From positions 164,967,732 through 165,031,731 of the forward strand of contig OZ024743.1 in the NCBI GenBank assembly GCA_964016885.1: DNA of 64,000 nucleotides, read 5' to 3'. Under the pieces are notes generated by a model. That model searched no databases and was not told where the DNA came from. It worked only from the letters and a program-made list of their open reading frames with translations. Origin of the DNA: Eledone cirrhosa (lineage: Eukaryota > Mollusca > Cephalopoda > Octopoda > Eledonidae). Shown here piece by piece: positions 43,024-54,432 of the stretch. Position 1 is the first letter of the stretch, and each line of letters starts with the position of its first letter. Made by a program: the position numbers and the translations under genes.

Positions 43024-43330
43024 GTCAACTTTCCTTTCAACCTTTCAAATTTGATAAATAAAGGAAGTGGTGGATTGGCAGAATTGTTAAAGAGTTGGAT
43101 CCAGTACACTGTTTTGATTTCAAATCCTGAGTTCTTCTGCCAGGAATTGTGACCAGCCAATAGCATCAGCAACAGAAAGACTAATGGAAACATTGTTTCC
43201 TTGGTTGATCAAATGATCAGCTCCTTCCTTCTGCCAAGTGTTGTGACCAGCAGATAGTCTCAGCAATAGAAATACCAATGGAAACATTATTTCCATGATC
43301 TGATCTGATAATTGGCTCCTTTCTTTTAAT
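43024..43330 (+). repeat. Old SINE body plus second-type SINE with tandem duplication
   Basis: 43024-43064 is a body relic. 43065-43150 is a tRNA-like head (ggattggcagaattgttaaa, B box gatttcaaatcc). 43140-43228 and 43229-43325 are two copies of a cttctgccag...tgtgaccagc...atggaaacatt unit of about 95 bp. Confidence 0.65.
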
Positions 43331-44334
43331 GAAGAGACATATTAAAGAAGACACATATTAATGAAAACACAGTTTAATGACAGTATTTTAATAATGTAGT
43401 ATTTTTTATCTTGAATTCAGAATCTTTTATAAAAAAAACCTGTGGTTAACAGTTTTGTAATTCAGTGAACTAACCGTAAAAATTCTGGCAACTCACCACT
43501 ATATATATCATCATAATCATCATTACTAAACAGTATTAAACGCACCCCGCTTATTTAATATCTATTTTCCATGCTTGCATGAGTTAGATAGGCTGTTATT
43601 TTATGAGATTTGATGGGTCAGGTAACCACATCTTGCTCAAGTTCTCCATTTTGGGCTTGGTTTTCTATGGTTGAATGCCCTTCCTAATGTCAACGTGCAC
43701 TGGGAGCTTTTTTTGTGACACCAGCACTACTACCTCATAAGGTGGATAGGATGCTTTTTATCATGGCTCCAGTACAACCACCTTACAGAGTGGATGGGAT
43801 GCTTTTTGTTTCAGCACTAGCATGACCACCTTTACATATATGTTTGAGTGTTGTGTGTGTGAGAGTGTGTTTGACCTTGGAGGTATTTAAACTAAGAATG
43901 TAGAGGGATGAAAGCATTTAATTTAGCCAAGTATCACTTTTCCAATTTAGTTTAATAGCAACAATAAATAATATAAACTAGTTTAATACTAGTTTAATAG
44001 CAACAACAAATAATATAAACTAGTAACCTTTTAAATCTAAACACTACATACATTGCTTTTGGTGATGATGAAGGTGTTATTGTTTCATTGTTGAGCTGTT
44101 GTGTTGTTGTTGTTGGGCTGCTGTTATTGTTGTTGTGCTGCTGTTGTTGTTGTTGATATTGTGTTGTGCTGCTGTTATTGTTGTTGTGCTGCTGTTGTTG
44201 TTGTTGATATTGTGTTGTGCTGCTGTTGTTTTTGCTGTGTTGTTGAATAGCCATGATAATCAGTCTTAGTAATTAATGATAAGTAGTATCTTGATTCTTA
44301 ATAAGTAATATATTTATTCAATTATCACTCTATA
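43331..44334. repeat. LINE tail repeat and CAG/CTG-rich minisatellite
   Basis: 43540-43830 (atctattttccatgcttgca ... gaatgcccttcctaatgt) is a minus-oriented APE/PHD LINE tail. 44080-44235 carries tgctgctgttattgttgttg units in a 51-bp tandem repeat, which translates on the minus strand as a Gln/Asn/Ser run. Remaining DNA is unassigned. Confidence 0.72.
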
Positions 44335-44600
44335 CTCTCAGTTCTCAATGGACGCCCCTATTAATTCCCCTAATCTAGCTCCAGCAAAATTTTATTTTGA
44401 CATTAAAAAACATTATACATGACAAAAAAGAAAATTACAAGAAATTGTATACATTATAAAATAAATAGGATGGGTTGGGGTCTCAATATGTAAACTAAAT
44501 TACTAATTCTGGTTTTTAAAAAATCAAGAGACAACCTAGAAAAATTATAAATTTTCCAACGCACCCCACTTATTCCCCATCATTATTTGGGACCTGAGAG
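44335..44600 (-). repeat. Tc1/mariner-like MITE, second copy (TA-flanked, 266 bp)
   Basis: TA at 44333-44334 and 44601-44602. Left end ctctcagttctcaa; right end catta-tttgggacctgagag, matching the ends of 27994-28320 in reverse order. Internal text (ttttgtcatgtataatgttttt on the minus strand) also matches. Confidence 0.72.
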
Positions 44601-44853
44601 TAGATAGGATTCAGTTTTTGTTCTTGTTTTTATATATTTATTTTTAGTAGTAAATGGCCATTAAGATATTTTGAAAAAAAAGATATAGTGTCACTTACTC
44701 ACACACTCAAAACTGCACATCCACATACCTACACATACATGCATACATACACACATACATAATTGCACATGTATGCATATACCTGTGATCCAATTGGAAA
44801 GAAACTATAGTAAAGGAAGGCAAAAGAATTGGTAATCTCCTTTTGGTTGCATC

Positions 44854-45325
44854 TCATAGGATTATTGGGTGTTTTAGTGATGTTAGGTATCCTTTGATGC
44901 TGCAGTTGTTACAGCACACTTCTATGTAGGTGTAGTTGGCCTCCTATGAGGTTGCATTTCATAGGAAGCTTCTTAGGTGTTTTAATGATAAGTGCCTCAG
45001 CCCTTGTTTAGCTCACCTCTATGTAGCTTTAACTATTCTATGGGATTGCATCTCATAGGAGGTTTCTTGAGTGTTTTAATGATAGAAGTTCCAGTCAGAT
45101 TATGACGTTGTTACAGTTCACCCCTATTTAAGTTTAGTTGGCCTCCTACAAGGCTGCATCTCATAGGAGATTTCTCAGGTGTTTTAATGATATGTGCCAC
45201 AGTTCTGAAAGCAATGTGAAATAAAGTGTCTTCCTTGATGACATAACACACACCTGGTCCAGGAATCAAATCCATGACCTTATGATCATGAGTCCACTAC
45301 TTTAACCACTAGGTTATATTTAGTT
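44854..45325 (-). repeat. tRNA-type SINE with about four tandem 100-bp units
   Basis: gcatctcataggaggtttct-type units start near 44854, 44953, 45046 and 45155. The right end is a SINE body (gtgaaataaagtgtcttcc) and a tRNA-like head on the minus strand (ctagtggttaaagtagtgg ... gatttgattcctgg, 45310-45258). Confidence 0.7.
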
Positions 45326-45335
45326 ACATCCATTT

Positions 45336-45480
45336 ATGTTCTGAATTCAAATCCAGCCCATTCCCAGATCAAGAGTGCCTTTCAACTTTCCGGGGTTGAT
45401 AAAATAAGTACCACCAGTCAAGTGCTGGCACAGTTGATATGACTGACCATACTGTTGAAAATGGTGCCCCAAATGACAAA
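45336..45480 (+). repeat. Diverged SINE, plus strand
   Basis: ctgaattcaaatcc (B box), gcctttcaactttccggggt, tgataaaataagtacca and gctggcacagttgatatgac. Confidence 0.65.
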
Positions 45481-45639
45481 CTAGTAAAAGAATAAAGTAC
45501 AGCACTTCAATATGTGATTTCTATTATAAAGAATATAGAGCTTATTGAAGGATACTTGCCAGCCATATTGATCAAATTGTGTAACTACAGCCAATCTCTC
45601 CACTCTTGTTAGCTCACACTTTGCTGTTATCCTCTGATA

Positions 45640-46150
45640 TTATCATCATCATCATCTCGTCTACTTTCCTTGTTGGCACAAGTTGGACAGATCACCATAG
45701 TCTGAGACTAGATGAGTCAGATACTATACCTTACGTATACATTCCATGGTTTCTATGGTTTCCTGAAACCAACTATTTTACGAAGTGTACTAGGAGGATT
45801 TTATCATGATACCAGCACTATTACCACTTCTTAGAAAATACAGTGTACATTTTATAATAGTACCAGTGCTAACACTTTACAGAGTTCACTGGGTGAATTT
45901 TATAATGGCACTGATGCTACAACTTTACAGAGAGCACAGGATGCATTTTATCATGACACAAGTATTACCACTTTACAGAGTGTACTGGATACATTTTATC
46001 GTGATACCAACACTGCCAGTTTACAGAGTGCACTGGGTGATTTTTATCATGACACTGACACTACTACTTTACAGAATGGACTGGGTGCATTTTATTGTGA
46101 CACCAGCACTATCACTTTACAGCATGGACTGGGTTATTTTTTTTTGTGGA
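45640..46150 (-). repeat. LINE tail repeat with 48-bp minisatellite (about 7 copies)
   Basis: From 45801 a unit ttttatcatgacaccagcac ... actttacagagtgcactggg repeats about every 48 bp to 46140. Because 48 is divisible by three it leaves an open frame with a 16-residue period (HFIM.PALPLYRVHWV-like), which I regard as fortuitous. Single units occur at 39120, 43700 and 46620. Confidence 0.8.
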
Positions 46151-46336
46151 AGGGAGGAGGTAATTATTCATTTGCTCCATATCACTTAGTTGGAGAAGTG
46201 AAAGTGGCAGTGTTGTATGTAATAGTAAGACCTATTGATACTTTCAGTAAATTCCTTGCTTACTTACTTTAATTCATTTCCCAGTAATTACATAGAACTA
46301 AACAACTAAAGGAATTTGAAGATATTAGTTACTCAC

Positions 46337-46411
46337 CTGTTCTTCTAAATCTCGAATTTCTCGCATTATTACACCTGTATCTTGGATAGTTGTGATCAGT
46401 GCTTCACAATT
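46337..46411 (-). CDS. CCDC22: CCDC22, penultimate coding exon
   Basis: Minus strand: acceptor ttttgtttcag, exon of 75 bp, donor CAG|gtgagt. The phase-0 frame reads NCEALITTIQDTGVIMREIR then DLEEQ (25 residues), a coiled-coil segment. It links HLAALHE of the previous exon to IENECQK of the last, matching the remembered order LAALHENC ... IEDTG.IMREVRDLEEQIE of CCDC22. It is bounded by introns of about 15.2 kb upstream and 24.2 kb downstream, both transposon-rich. The splice sites look intact. Confidence 0.9.
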
Positions 46412-46444
46412 CTGAAACAAAATCAATAGAAACACATACACATT

Positions 46445-48740
46445 ATCATCATCATCATTATTATCATCATCATCGTTTAACATCCATTTTCCACGCTAGC
46501 ATGAGTTAGACGGGTTGTCCCATTAGAGGCACGTTGTGTCAGGTGACTATGTATTGCTCATATAGAACTGTTTTTGGCTAGATTTCTGTGGTTGGATGCT
46601 CTTCCTAATGCCAACCCCATTTACACTGTGTGCTGGGTGCTTTTTGTCATGTCACCTACATGGCCACTTTACAGTGTAGGCTGGATGTATTTGTGATACC
46701 AACATAACTTTACAGTGTAAGGACAGTGTGGACTGGAGTGGGAGGCCGGTGTAGGGGTGTGGGGATGTCTTGAAGGGCATATAGTGGTTAAGAGGGGCCT
46801 ACTAGATGTATGTTTGACTCCGTGTGCAAGGGAAGGCGGATCTTCTGTATTACTGCATAATGCCAAAGATCTCGATCCTGTGTTAGTGTTTTTGAAAGGA
46901 ACAATTGCACAAGGTCAGATTTAATCACCTTGTCCCAGGTCTTCCTGGGTCTTCCAACTCCATAGCTTCCATCAATTTTGATCACCCTGCACCTTTTTAT
47001 ACAGCTGCCGTCCTTCATATACATCACATGATTACACCAACGCCATCTCCTCTCTAGTATATAGCATCTCTTATGCCTAATTTCTCACTCAGTTCATTTA
47101 CACTTTGCGGTTCGTGTATTACACATCCACCGGAGCTTGCATGCTTCATTTCTTTCGCAAGTCCTCTGCACACAGTGCCCAGGTCTCACTTCCATGTAAC
47201 ATTGCTGATTGTATACATGCATCGTACAATCTGCCCTTCATTTTAAAGGAAAAACCTTTTGTAGCTAACAGCGGTATTAGCTCTCTGAACTTTCTCCATC
47301 CAGTTTACTCTGGCTACTGTACTTTCAGAGCACCCTCCTCACCCAGGTAATGGAAAGTGTTGACTATTTCTGGGCATTTGAAGGAGCTAGTATCCTGTGG
47401 ACGCTTGTTACTTACTACACCTGAGCATTGGCCACATATAAAACCTATGTTCTTTGAAAGCCTACCTGTGATCCCACTACATCTTTATGAACCCATAGCT
47501 TGCATTTGGGACATAGAATGGAATTTCTACCTATTCCTTTCCTGCACACTGAGCCATTTCCCAGAGGAAATCTGGACCCTGTTTTCCTTTCTATATACTA
47601 GAACTTTAGTCTTAGACAGGTTAACTTTAAGACCTTTTGATTCTAGGTCATGCTACCAGGTTTGAAATTTCTTCTCTAGTTCTGTCATAGCTATGAGAAT
47701 TTGATCATCTGCTTACAGAAGTTCCCATGGGCAGCCAGTCTTAAACTCTTCTGTTACAGCCTGTAGGGAAATAATAAACAGGAGAGGGCTAAGGACGGAG
47801 CCTTGGTGAACACCTACTTGTACACTAAATTCTTCACTATAGTCATTGTTAATTCTAACCTTGCTGACTGTTCCTCTATATATGGCTTGTATAGCTTTTC
47901 ACAAGCTAGTCATCTACTTCTTGTTTTTTTAAGAATTCACCAGATAATGGAACGGGGGACTGTCAATGGCTTTCTCCAAGTCAACAAAAGCTAAGTAGAG
48001 CGGTTTACTTTTAGCTAGGTACTTCTTATGAAGAAAAGAGCATCCATGGTACTTTTACCCCCACAAATCCAAACTGCATTTCATCTAGGTTAATTCGGTC
48101 CCTAATCAGCTGTGCAATAACTCTTTCTGTGACATTCATGACCTGGTCAACTAACTTAAGGCCTCTATAGTTTTCTCTATCTAGAGCGTCTCCTTTACCC
48201 TTGTAGCAGTTGACGATGATGCTGCTATGCCAGTCATTTGTTATGACCCCATTTTGTATTACTTGGTTTACTATACGGGTGATCATGGTGTGTCCCACCA
48301 TTCCAGATGCCTTCAGCATCTCAGCAACTATCCCCGAAGGTCCAGCTGCCTTGCCAGTCTTCATATCTTTGATTGCCTTAATTACTATACTACTACTGAC
48401 TTGCACAGCTGGTCCCTCTGTTGGGTCAACGTGGGGCAAACTATCTTCATCCCATTCATTCTCCTCATTTAGTAGTCTCTCATAGTGACACTTCCATGCT
48501 ACCTTCTTTTCAGCATCAGTGAGGGCAAGTACTCTATTATCATCGCAGACACACTTCTCCCCAACAATATCATAATTTTCCATGACATATTGTCTCAAAT
48601 TCCTGAACACCTCACATCTTTGGTCCTTGCATTGCAGACCATGCTTAAATTTTTTATCTTCTACTTTCCTTCTTACAAAGTGCATTTGTCTCCTAGCTCC
48701 TCTCCTAGCCACCTCTGTCTCATTAAAAACATTTTTTCCA
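46445..48740 (-). mobile_element. APE/PHD-type LINE copy with 3' tail
   Basis: Minus-strand order: linker and RT N-terminus (48712-48026, 229 codons open), RT palm remnants with GSVLSPLLFII and a broken ADD near 47715, a PHD-like remnant near 47500 (FICGQCSG), C-terminus (KGFSFKMKGRLYDACI, SAMLHGSETW near 47200), a frame at 47027-46788 with VGRPRKTWDKVIKSDL, then 3' UTR and a (GAT)n tail at 46445-46480. A deletion and frameshift lie at about 48060 (MQFGFVGVKV). The 5' end at 48740 meets a Penelope-type terminal region. Confidence 0.82.
48026..48712 (-). pseudogene. APE/PHD LINE: open linker and RT N-terminus (229 codons)
   Basis: The longest LINE frame in this part. RRQMHFVRRKVEDKKFKHG basic linker, CHYERLLNEENEWDEDSLPH, SSIVIKAIKDMKTGKAAGPS (fingers), DWHSSIIVNCYKGKGDALDR and LVDQVMNVTERVIAQLIRDR. 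It ends in a frameshifted MQFGFV, losing the palm. The linker is the part missing from the copy at 36573-39040. Confidence 0.82.
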
Positions 48741-48935
48741 ATTCCACTCCACCCATCCCTTCAATCTTTCTAATTTCTCATTCTTTCTTCTGATGAAGGA
48801 CTAGCATCCGATACGTTAAGACCCTCTTCCTGCTATTTCAAGCGTTAACCTAATATATTCCTTCCACATACTGCACCAATTGTGTTGTTATTTCTGTTTA
48901 CCTTTTACATATATATATATATATATATATATGAA
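48741..48935 (+). other. Penelope-type terminal region with hammerhead-like motif
   Basis: CTGATGA (48790-48796), a short GGA/TCC helix (48798-48809), then GATAC where GAAAC is expected; followed by gttaagaccctcttcctgc and a (TA)n run. The layout equals 24560-24690, though diverged. Confidence 0.5.
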
Positions 48936-49617
48936 TGAAAAATGGCGAGCTGTTGTTGCAAATATGATATATATAATAAAGAATTAGAAATAGAAGCCAG
49001 GACTATCCGTCATCAGTGGTCTACTAGCCATCATAGGTATTTCTTCGCATTACTGACCATATACCTCCAGCTAGGGCAATACAATAACTAAATTAAGTTA
49101 TTGGGATAAAAAGAGTTGGGTGGAGAAAGAGAGACAGGTAAACAAACACGAATGGTGAGGCAACGCAAAGAGAGGAAAAATGAGAAAATCAAGTCAATGA
49201 CTTTTGAACATAAGAACGTGCGAATATTGACAAGCAGGCAAAAGACACATCTTGGCCGTGCGAATGTGAGCGAGGAAAGAATTTTGTACGGTGTGGGATG
49301 ATGGAAGAAGTGAGAGAGAGGGTGAGTAGAAGAGAGTGAGTGAGTGAAAGTGTGAGGAAGAGGCTAGCCGAGAGAGGGTGACTAGCAGAGGGGTGAGTGA
49401 AAGTAAGAGGGAGAAGGAGAGAGAGAGGGGGGAGCGAGAAAGAGGATAGCAGTAAGGGAAGAGAAAAAGACAGGTCACAGCAAAGGGGAAAGCATATATG
49501 AATGAAAAATGGTGAGCTGTGTTGTTGCAAATATGATATATATAATAAAATGAAGAATTAGAAATAGAAGCCAGGATTATCCATCATCAGTGGTCTACTA
49601 GCCATCATAGGTATGAT
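48931..49617. repeat. Direct repeats of about 115 bp flanking a purine-rich spacer
   Basis: 48931-49041 and 49499-49612 share atgaatgaaaaatggygagct, gcaaatatgatatatataa, gaagccaggaytatccrtcatc and ggtctactagccatcatagg. The spacer holds a GA-rich stretch (49300-49460). On the minus strand each repeat contains CTGATGA followed by a GGA/TCC helix but no GAAAC. Confidence 0.8.
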
Positions 49618-50240
49618 CCACCATAGCAGATGCTTTCAGCATCTCATTAACAATCTCCAATGGTTCGGCTGCTTTCCTCATTTTCATATCCTTAATTGCC
49701 TTACTTACTATGCTGCTACTGACTTGTACAGCTGGACCCTCTGTTGGGTCTACTTATGGTAGACCATCTTTCCCCCATGCAATCTCCTCATTCAGTAATA
49801 TTTCATAATGGCTCTTCTGTGCTACTTTCTTTTTCAGCATCCATGAGAGTAAGTGTGCCATTATCATCTCGGACACACTTCTTTCCTACGACATAACAAT
49901 TCTCCCTAACCCACTGCCTCACAATCCTCACACCTCTGGTTTTCATGCCACAAAACATGCTTAAATTTTTTATTTTCTGCTTCCCTTCATGCAAAGTATT
50001 CTTGTCACCTAGCTTCTCTCCTGGCTCCCAGGTAGTGCACCCTGCTTCTCCTATTATTTCATTTTTTCCATACCTGTCTCATGGCCTTAATTGTCTCATT
50101 ACTATTCCACCACCAAGTGTTCCTCCTTACTGTCATAAGCATCAAGCAAAATACCTCTAAATTTGTTACTGGGTGAGGGCTCCTTCAACTTACATATCCT
50201 TCTCCTTTAGGTTGTCCTCTGTCTCCAAGTTTGTCTAGCC
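49618..50240 (-). mobile_element. APE/PHD-type LINE fragment
   Basis: Minus strand: a pre-RT linker from about 50240 (KLKEPSPSNKF-like), KQKIKNLSMFCGMKTR, VRENCYVVGKKCVRDDNGTL, then DPTEGPAVQVSSSIVSKAIK and IVNEMLKAS near 49640. Equivalent to the start of the copy at 48740. Truncated at both ends. Confidence 0.75.
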
Positions 50241-51514
50241 CTAACAATGAAGTGCTAACTACTAAGTATGCATGTGTGTGTGTGTGTGTGTATAATGTTG
50301 AACAATGAAAATAAATAACACAAGGTTTAGTAGTTAATTAATTCATTGGTTCACGATTGTTTCAAAGGGCAATGTGATGTTCAATTTTATATATCTGATT
50401 GTAATTTTTATATACACAACAAACATATAAGTTACCACTTTTCCACAAAACAAATTTCACTTTGATTCAATGGGATATTAATATCAACACACCATTGAGT
50501 TCTAATAGGGTTGTAAGTTCTACCTTAATTCAGTAGAATATTAATATGTATGTATATATGTACATCTCAAGAGTTCGACAAAAAAAGAGATTGATAAAAT
50601 AAATACATTCCAGATATTAAGAAAATAAATACTGAGGTGGATATGATTGGCTAAACCAAGGCCCCATCAGAGTCACAGCATAATGACTAAAACAAGTAAA
50701 AAACAAAAAGAAATGCATATGTATGGATGAGAAATAAACTTGTATCCTTAATTAAAGCTCAAATGTGTTATTCATAACCTACTTCATATTTAACATTGTA
50801 AAGGTAATGACACATAACACTTAATAGGGAAATGATTTTCTCATTTCAATTTTATTCTCATCATTCCAGTGTTTAAATTCATTCCCATTTAATTCACACA
50901 AACAGAGAGAGAGAGAGAGTCAAGCAGACAGATAGACAGATAGACAGACATTGGCAGACAGGCAAACAGATAGACGGGCAGGCAGACAGATAGATGAATA
51001 GATAGATAGACAGACAGCTAGAAAACCAGAGAGAAAGAGAGACGGATAGACAGAGAGAAGCAAGCAGACATAGATAGATAAATAAACAGACAAATAGATA
51101 AATAAACAGTGAGAGGGGGGGGGGGGCAAGAGAGAGAGAGAGAAGGGAGAGAGGGTGATCAGATAACTATCCAGATTAGTAATCAGTATTTTTTTTTAAT
51201 GCCAACACTAGTGTCATGAACATAGTCTTCCTCAAGCTAAACTATATCTTTTGTTATTATTTTCTGTTCGTTTTTCTTTGCTTTTTCATTTTTGGTTTAT
51301 TTTTTTTTTACTAAATGTGGTTCCAACAAGTTTATCAGAATTACTATTTAAAACACCAAAGTAGATCTACATAATCTCTAGGTGGCCAGCTTATAATTAT
51401 TATACCTACCCAATTGTAAATTCCCACTTTCCTTGTTTATTTGTTTGTCCTTAATGTTTTTAGCTCCAGTGGCCAATAAAGACATTATTTTTATTATTAT
51501 CATTATCCTTGTGG
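50241..51514. other. CCDC22 intron: AT-rich DNA, GACA/GATA microsatellite, LINE tail
   Basis: 50580-50690 is an old SINE body. 50905-51110 is a (GATA)/(GACA)n-type array with GA runs and a G run at 51116-51126. 51415-51500 resembles the 3' end of the second Tx1 subfamily (ccagtggccaataaagacat) with (ATT)n at 51488-51512. No gene was seen. Confidence 0.65.
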
Positions 51515-52764
51515 CCTCAACGGTGGTCAGGTGTGGTCGCTGTTTGCTAGATGCCTGTTTCCCCAGCTCGTCCCCTTGACAGAGCTGCAGTCCTGGGTCA
51601 AGCGAAGACCGAGAGGGAGCGCTTGGAGACTGGAATGTCTTCAGGCGCTTACAGCCCTCAACCAGTTGGGCAATGCGATTGGTGGAAACTCCACCTTGTC
51701 ATTCTATAGAGGATTAGTGAAGGGGAAGAGCAACGACATACTTGGTGAGACTCTGGGTGGCGACGAAAATCAACTAGTCAATCTCTTCGGGAGAACTTTT
51801 GGACCTGGGCCTACGGACAACTTCCAGAAATCCCTGGCCTGGCAGTGTTACCGAGCAGCTTTGCCAGTTCGGGATAAACTCTACAGGCATGTCCGAGATG
51901 CGCGCAGGGCGACGAAACCATCCTGTACACACTCGTCCAATGTCTGAGCATTGCTGACTTGTGGGTTTATGTCGAACACCTGCTATCGCATGTAGGACGG
52001 ATGCGGCTATCAGCTGAGTCCATCGTGAGGATTGCCCCGCCCTCTTCCTTTAGCCGGGAAGGGTAGGCAGTTTTTATCTGTCTGGTGGCCATGGCAAAAG
52101 ATGAGCACTTACCTCTTCGGTGATACCCTGATTAACTTTTTCAAATTTCATTTGAAAAGGAAAATCAGGGTAGAGAGGGAAGTACTCTCTTCCCAGCATT
52201 TTGCTGAAAGATGGGTGAGAGAGGCAAGCATGGCCCGAGTGAATGGGCCTACTCTGAGTATGTGCCTGTAAATTGAGGGTGGAAAACTGGGAGAGGGCAC
52301 TTGCCCTGGTGGTCAGGATCACCATGGCTTTTTTAATGGGCTTTCTCCACAAATGTCCCTCGGAAGTCTCCCCCCTATTGGGGAATTTTTCATTGTTTCT
52401 TTTTTTGTTACATCCTCTGTTTTTGTTTACACGCAGAAATGTCCATTTGTACTGTCCTGTATTGTCCTTAGTGATTTACTTTATGTCAACCCTTGTGGTT
52501 AATAAAGAAAGCATTATTATCCTTGTGGCCACTAAAGAAATCATTTTTTTTAATGGGTTTTCTCCACGATGGCCCTCGGAAGTCTCCCCCCTATTGGGGA
52601 ATTTTTCATTGTTCTTTTTTGTTACATCCTCTGTTTTTGTTTTTTATACACGCAGACATGCCCATTTGTACCGTCCCATATTGTCCTGTACTGTCCTGTA
52701 CTGTCCTTAATGTATATTTTGTGTAAACCCTTGTGGTTAATAAAGAAAGGATTATTATTATTAT
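51515..52764 (+). mobile_element. Tx1-like LINE, 5'-truncated, with duplicated 3' UTR
   Basis: Open frame 51531-51947: LVPLTELQSWVKRRPRGSAW, LECLQALTALNQLGNAIGGN, STLSFYRGLVKGKSNDIL, LFGRTFGPGPTDNFQKSLAW. The later part, 52032-52271, gives DTLINFFKFHLKRKIRVERE and AERWVREASMARVNGPTLSM. The 3' UTR occurs twice (52325-52515 and 52535-52750: tcggaagtctcccccctatt ... cccttgtggttaataaagaa). It starts and ends in (ATT)n tracts. Confidence 0.82.
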
Positions 52765-52999
52765 AAGGGCGGTGGATTGGCAGTATCGGTAGAGAGTCGG
52801 ACGCCATGCTTTACAACATAGAGTTATGGCCCTTTATTATCTGAGTTCAAATCCCGCCAAGGTTAACTTTGCCTTTCATCCTTACGGGGTCGATAAAATA
52901 AAGTATCTGTAACGTAGTAGGGTCGATTTAACTTTCCCCTCCCGGCAAATTACTGGCCTTGTGCCTATACTAGAAACGATTATTATTATTATTATTATT
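52765..52999 (+). repeat. SINE, full length
   Basis: aagggcggtggattggcagt head, B box gagttcaaatcccgcc, ggggtcgataaaataaagt, gggtcgatttaactttcccc, gccttgtgcctatactagaa and (ATT)n. Directly follows the Tx1-like (ATT)n tail. Confidence 0.92.
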
Positions 53000-53945
53000 T
53001 CATTAATCTTGCTTTATGTTCATACGAGTTATCACCAAGTCACAAGCAGTGACCTCAAGAGACAAGGTTCGCCATGTTCAAGAAAGAACATACATACAAA
53101 CATGCATCTTTAGGTGACAGAATCTTCCTTAGTATATGGGCAGTTCCCATTAGTACTATCTTTTGTATTTCTTCTATACACAGGTTTCCTGGGATTTGGG
53201 ATAAGTAATCATTAGACCCCTTAGGTATCATTCCTAGAGCACCTACAACCACTGGTATTGTTTTAGTTCTCAACTTCCAGATTTTTCCAATCTCTATCTC
53301 CAGGTCTTTATATTTGCTCAATTTTTCAAATGTTTTTATAGATACATTCTTGTCTATTGGAACAGACATATCAATTAGCAGGCATACCCTCTTTTTAAAG
53401 TCCTTCAGTATTATATCAGATCTATTTGCATCTATTTTTCGGTCTGTTTGGATGCTAAAGTTCCACAAGATTGAGATGTGATCTTTTTCTAGTACGGGAG
53501 GTGGTTGATGCTCCCACCAATTCTTTTGATGGGGCAAGTCAAAATGCTTACACATTACCCAATGTATGTATTCTGCAGCTCTGTCGTGCCTGTTAAGGTA
53601 CTCAGTTGGAGCTATAGGACTACATATTGAAATTATATGATCAATGGTCTCTGGTTGTTTTTTACATACACAGCTTAATGGGTTGCACCCATTTTTTATG
53701 ATATTGGCTTGATAATTATTTGTCGGCAGACACTGATCTTGTGCTGATATAATCAGTCCTTCAGTCTCAGATTTCAGTCCAGAGGATACCAACCACTGAT
53801 GGGTTAAAGTTTTGTCAACATCAGGATTGTTAGCTCTTTCTGGGTATTTTCCATACAGCAGCTTTTCTTGCCATTTCTTAGCCAGTTTCTGTAGCAGTTC
53901 TTTCTTTGCAGTTACTTTTACCTGCTTTGCTTTTTCTGTGTTTTA
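53000..53945 (-). mobile_element. REL-type LINE 3' fragment, best-preserved nuclease frame
   Basis: Frame 53792-53055 (246 codons): LKSETEGLIISAQDQCLPTN, SCVCKKQPETIDHIISIC (zinc knuckle, first Cys pair CXC), AEYIHWVMCKHFDLPH, ILWNFSIQTDRKIDANRSDI, LLIDMSVPIDKNV, KYKDLEIEIGKIWKL and VPVVVGALG-type text, QKIVLLMGTAHILRK. The RPD of the restriction-like endonuclease reads RSD, while the following D in LIDMSVP is kept. The 5' end joins (ATT)n at 53943-53961. Confidence 0.85.
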
Positions 53946-53961
53946 TTATTATTATTATTAT

Positions 53962-54432
53962 TGGCCAATCTCTCATCAACTTCTTCAAGTTTTACCTGGA
54001 AAGGAAGGAAAGGGTGGAGAGAGAAGTGCTGCCCCCCAGTATATTTGCTAAAAGGTGGATAAATGGGGTGAGAATGGCCTGTGTGAGTGGGCCTACTCTG
54101 ACCATGTGCCTATAGGCTAGCTAACTTGAGGAGGAGAGAGGTGCCCTCCCTGGGTGCCCTAGAAGCGCTGGGTGGTTCAGGATTGGTGGGGTACCTGAGT
54201 CACCCCTGGGTCGTCCACCCCCACCCCTCTATTGGGGAATTTATTTAGTTATATTTATGGATAGTTTATTTTATATATTTTTATATTTTTTTAATATTTT
54301 CATTGTTAAATTAGTCTTGCCATTGTGCACTTTTACTCAACCTTATTGTAAACCCCCACTGTCCGTGTCTTTGTATTGTCCCCTACATGTCGGCCCTTGT
54401 GGCCAATAAATGAAATTATTATTATTGTTATT
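53962..54432 (+). mobile_element. Tx1-like LINE 3' end (second subfamily)
   Basis: LINFFKFYLERKERVEREVL and FAKRWINGVRMACVSGPTLT, ending in CL and a stop, then a 3' UTR with gcccttgtggccaataaatg and (ATT)n at 54415-54432. (ATT)n tracts lie on both sides. Confidence 0.82.

Noticed and set aside
43994..44254. Gln/Asn-rich reading frame on the minus strand
   Set aside because: It is explained by a 51-bp CTG/TTG-type tandem repeat, with no non-repetitive protein sequence attached.
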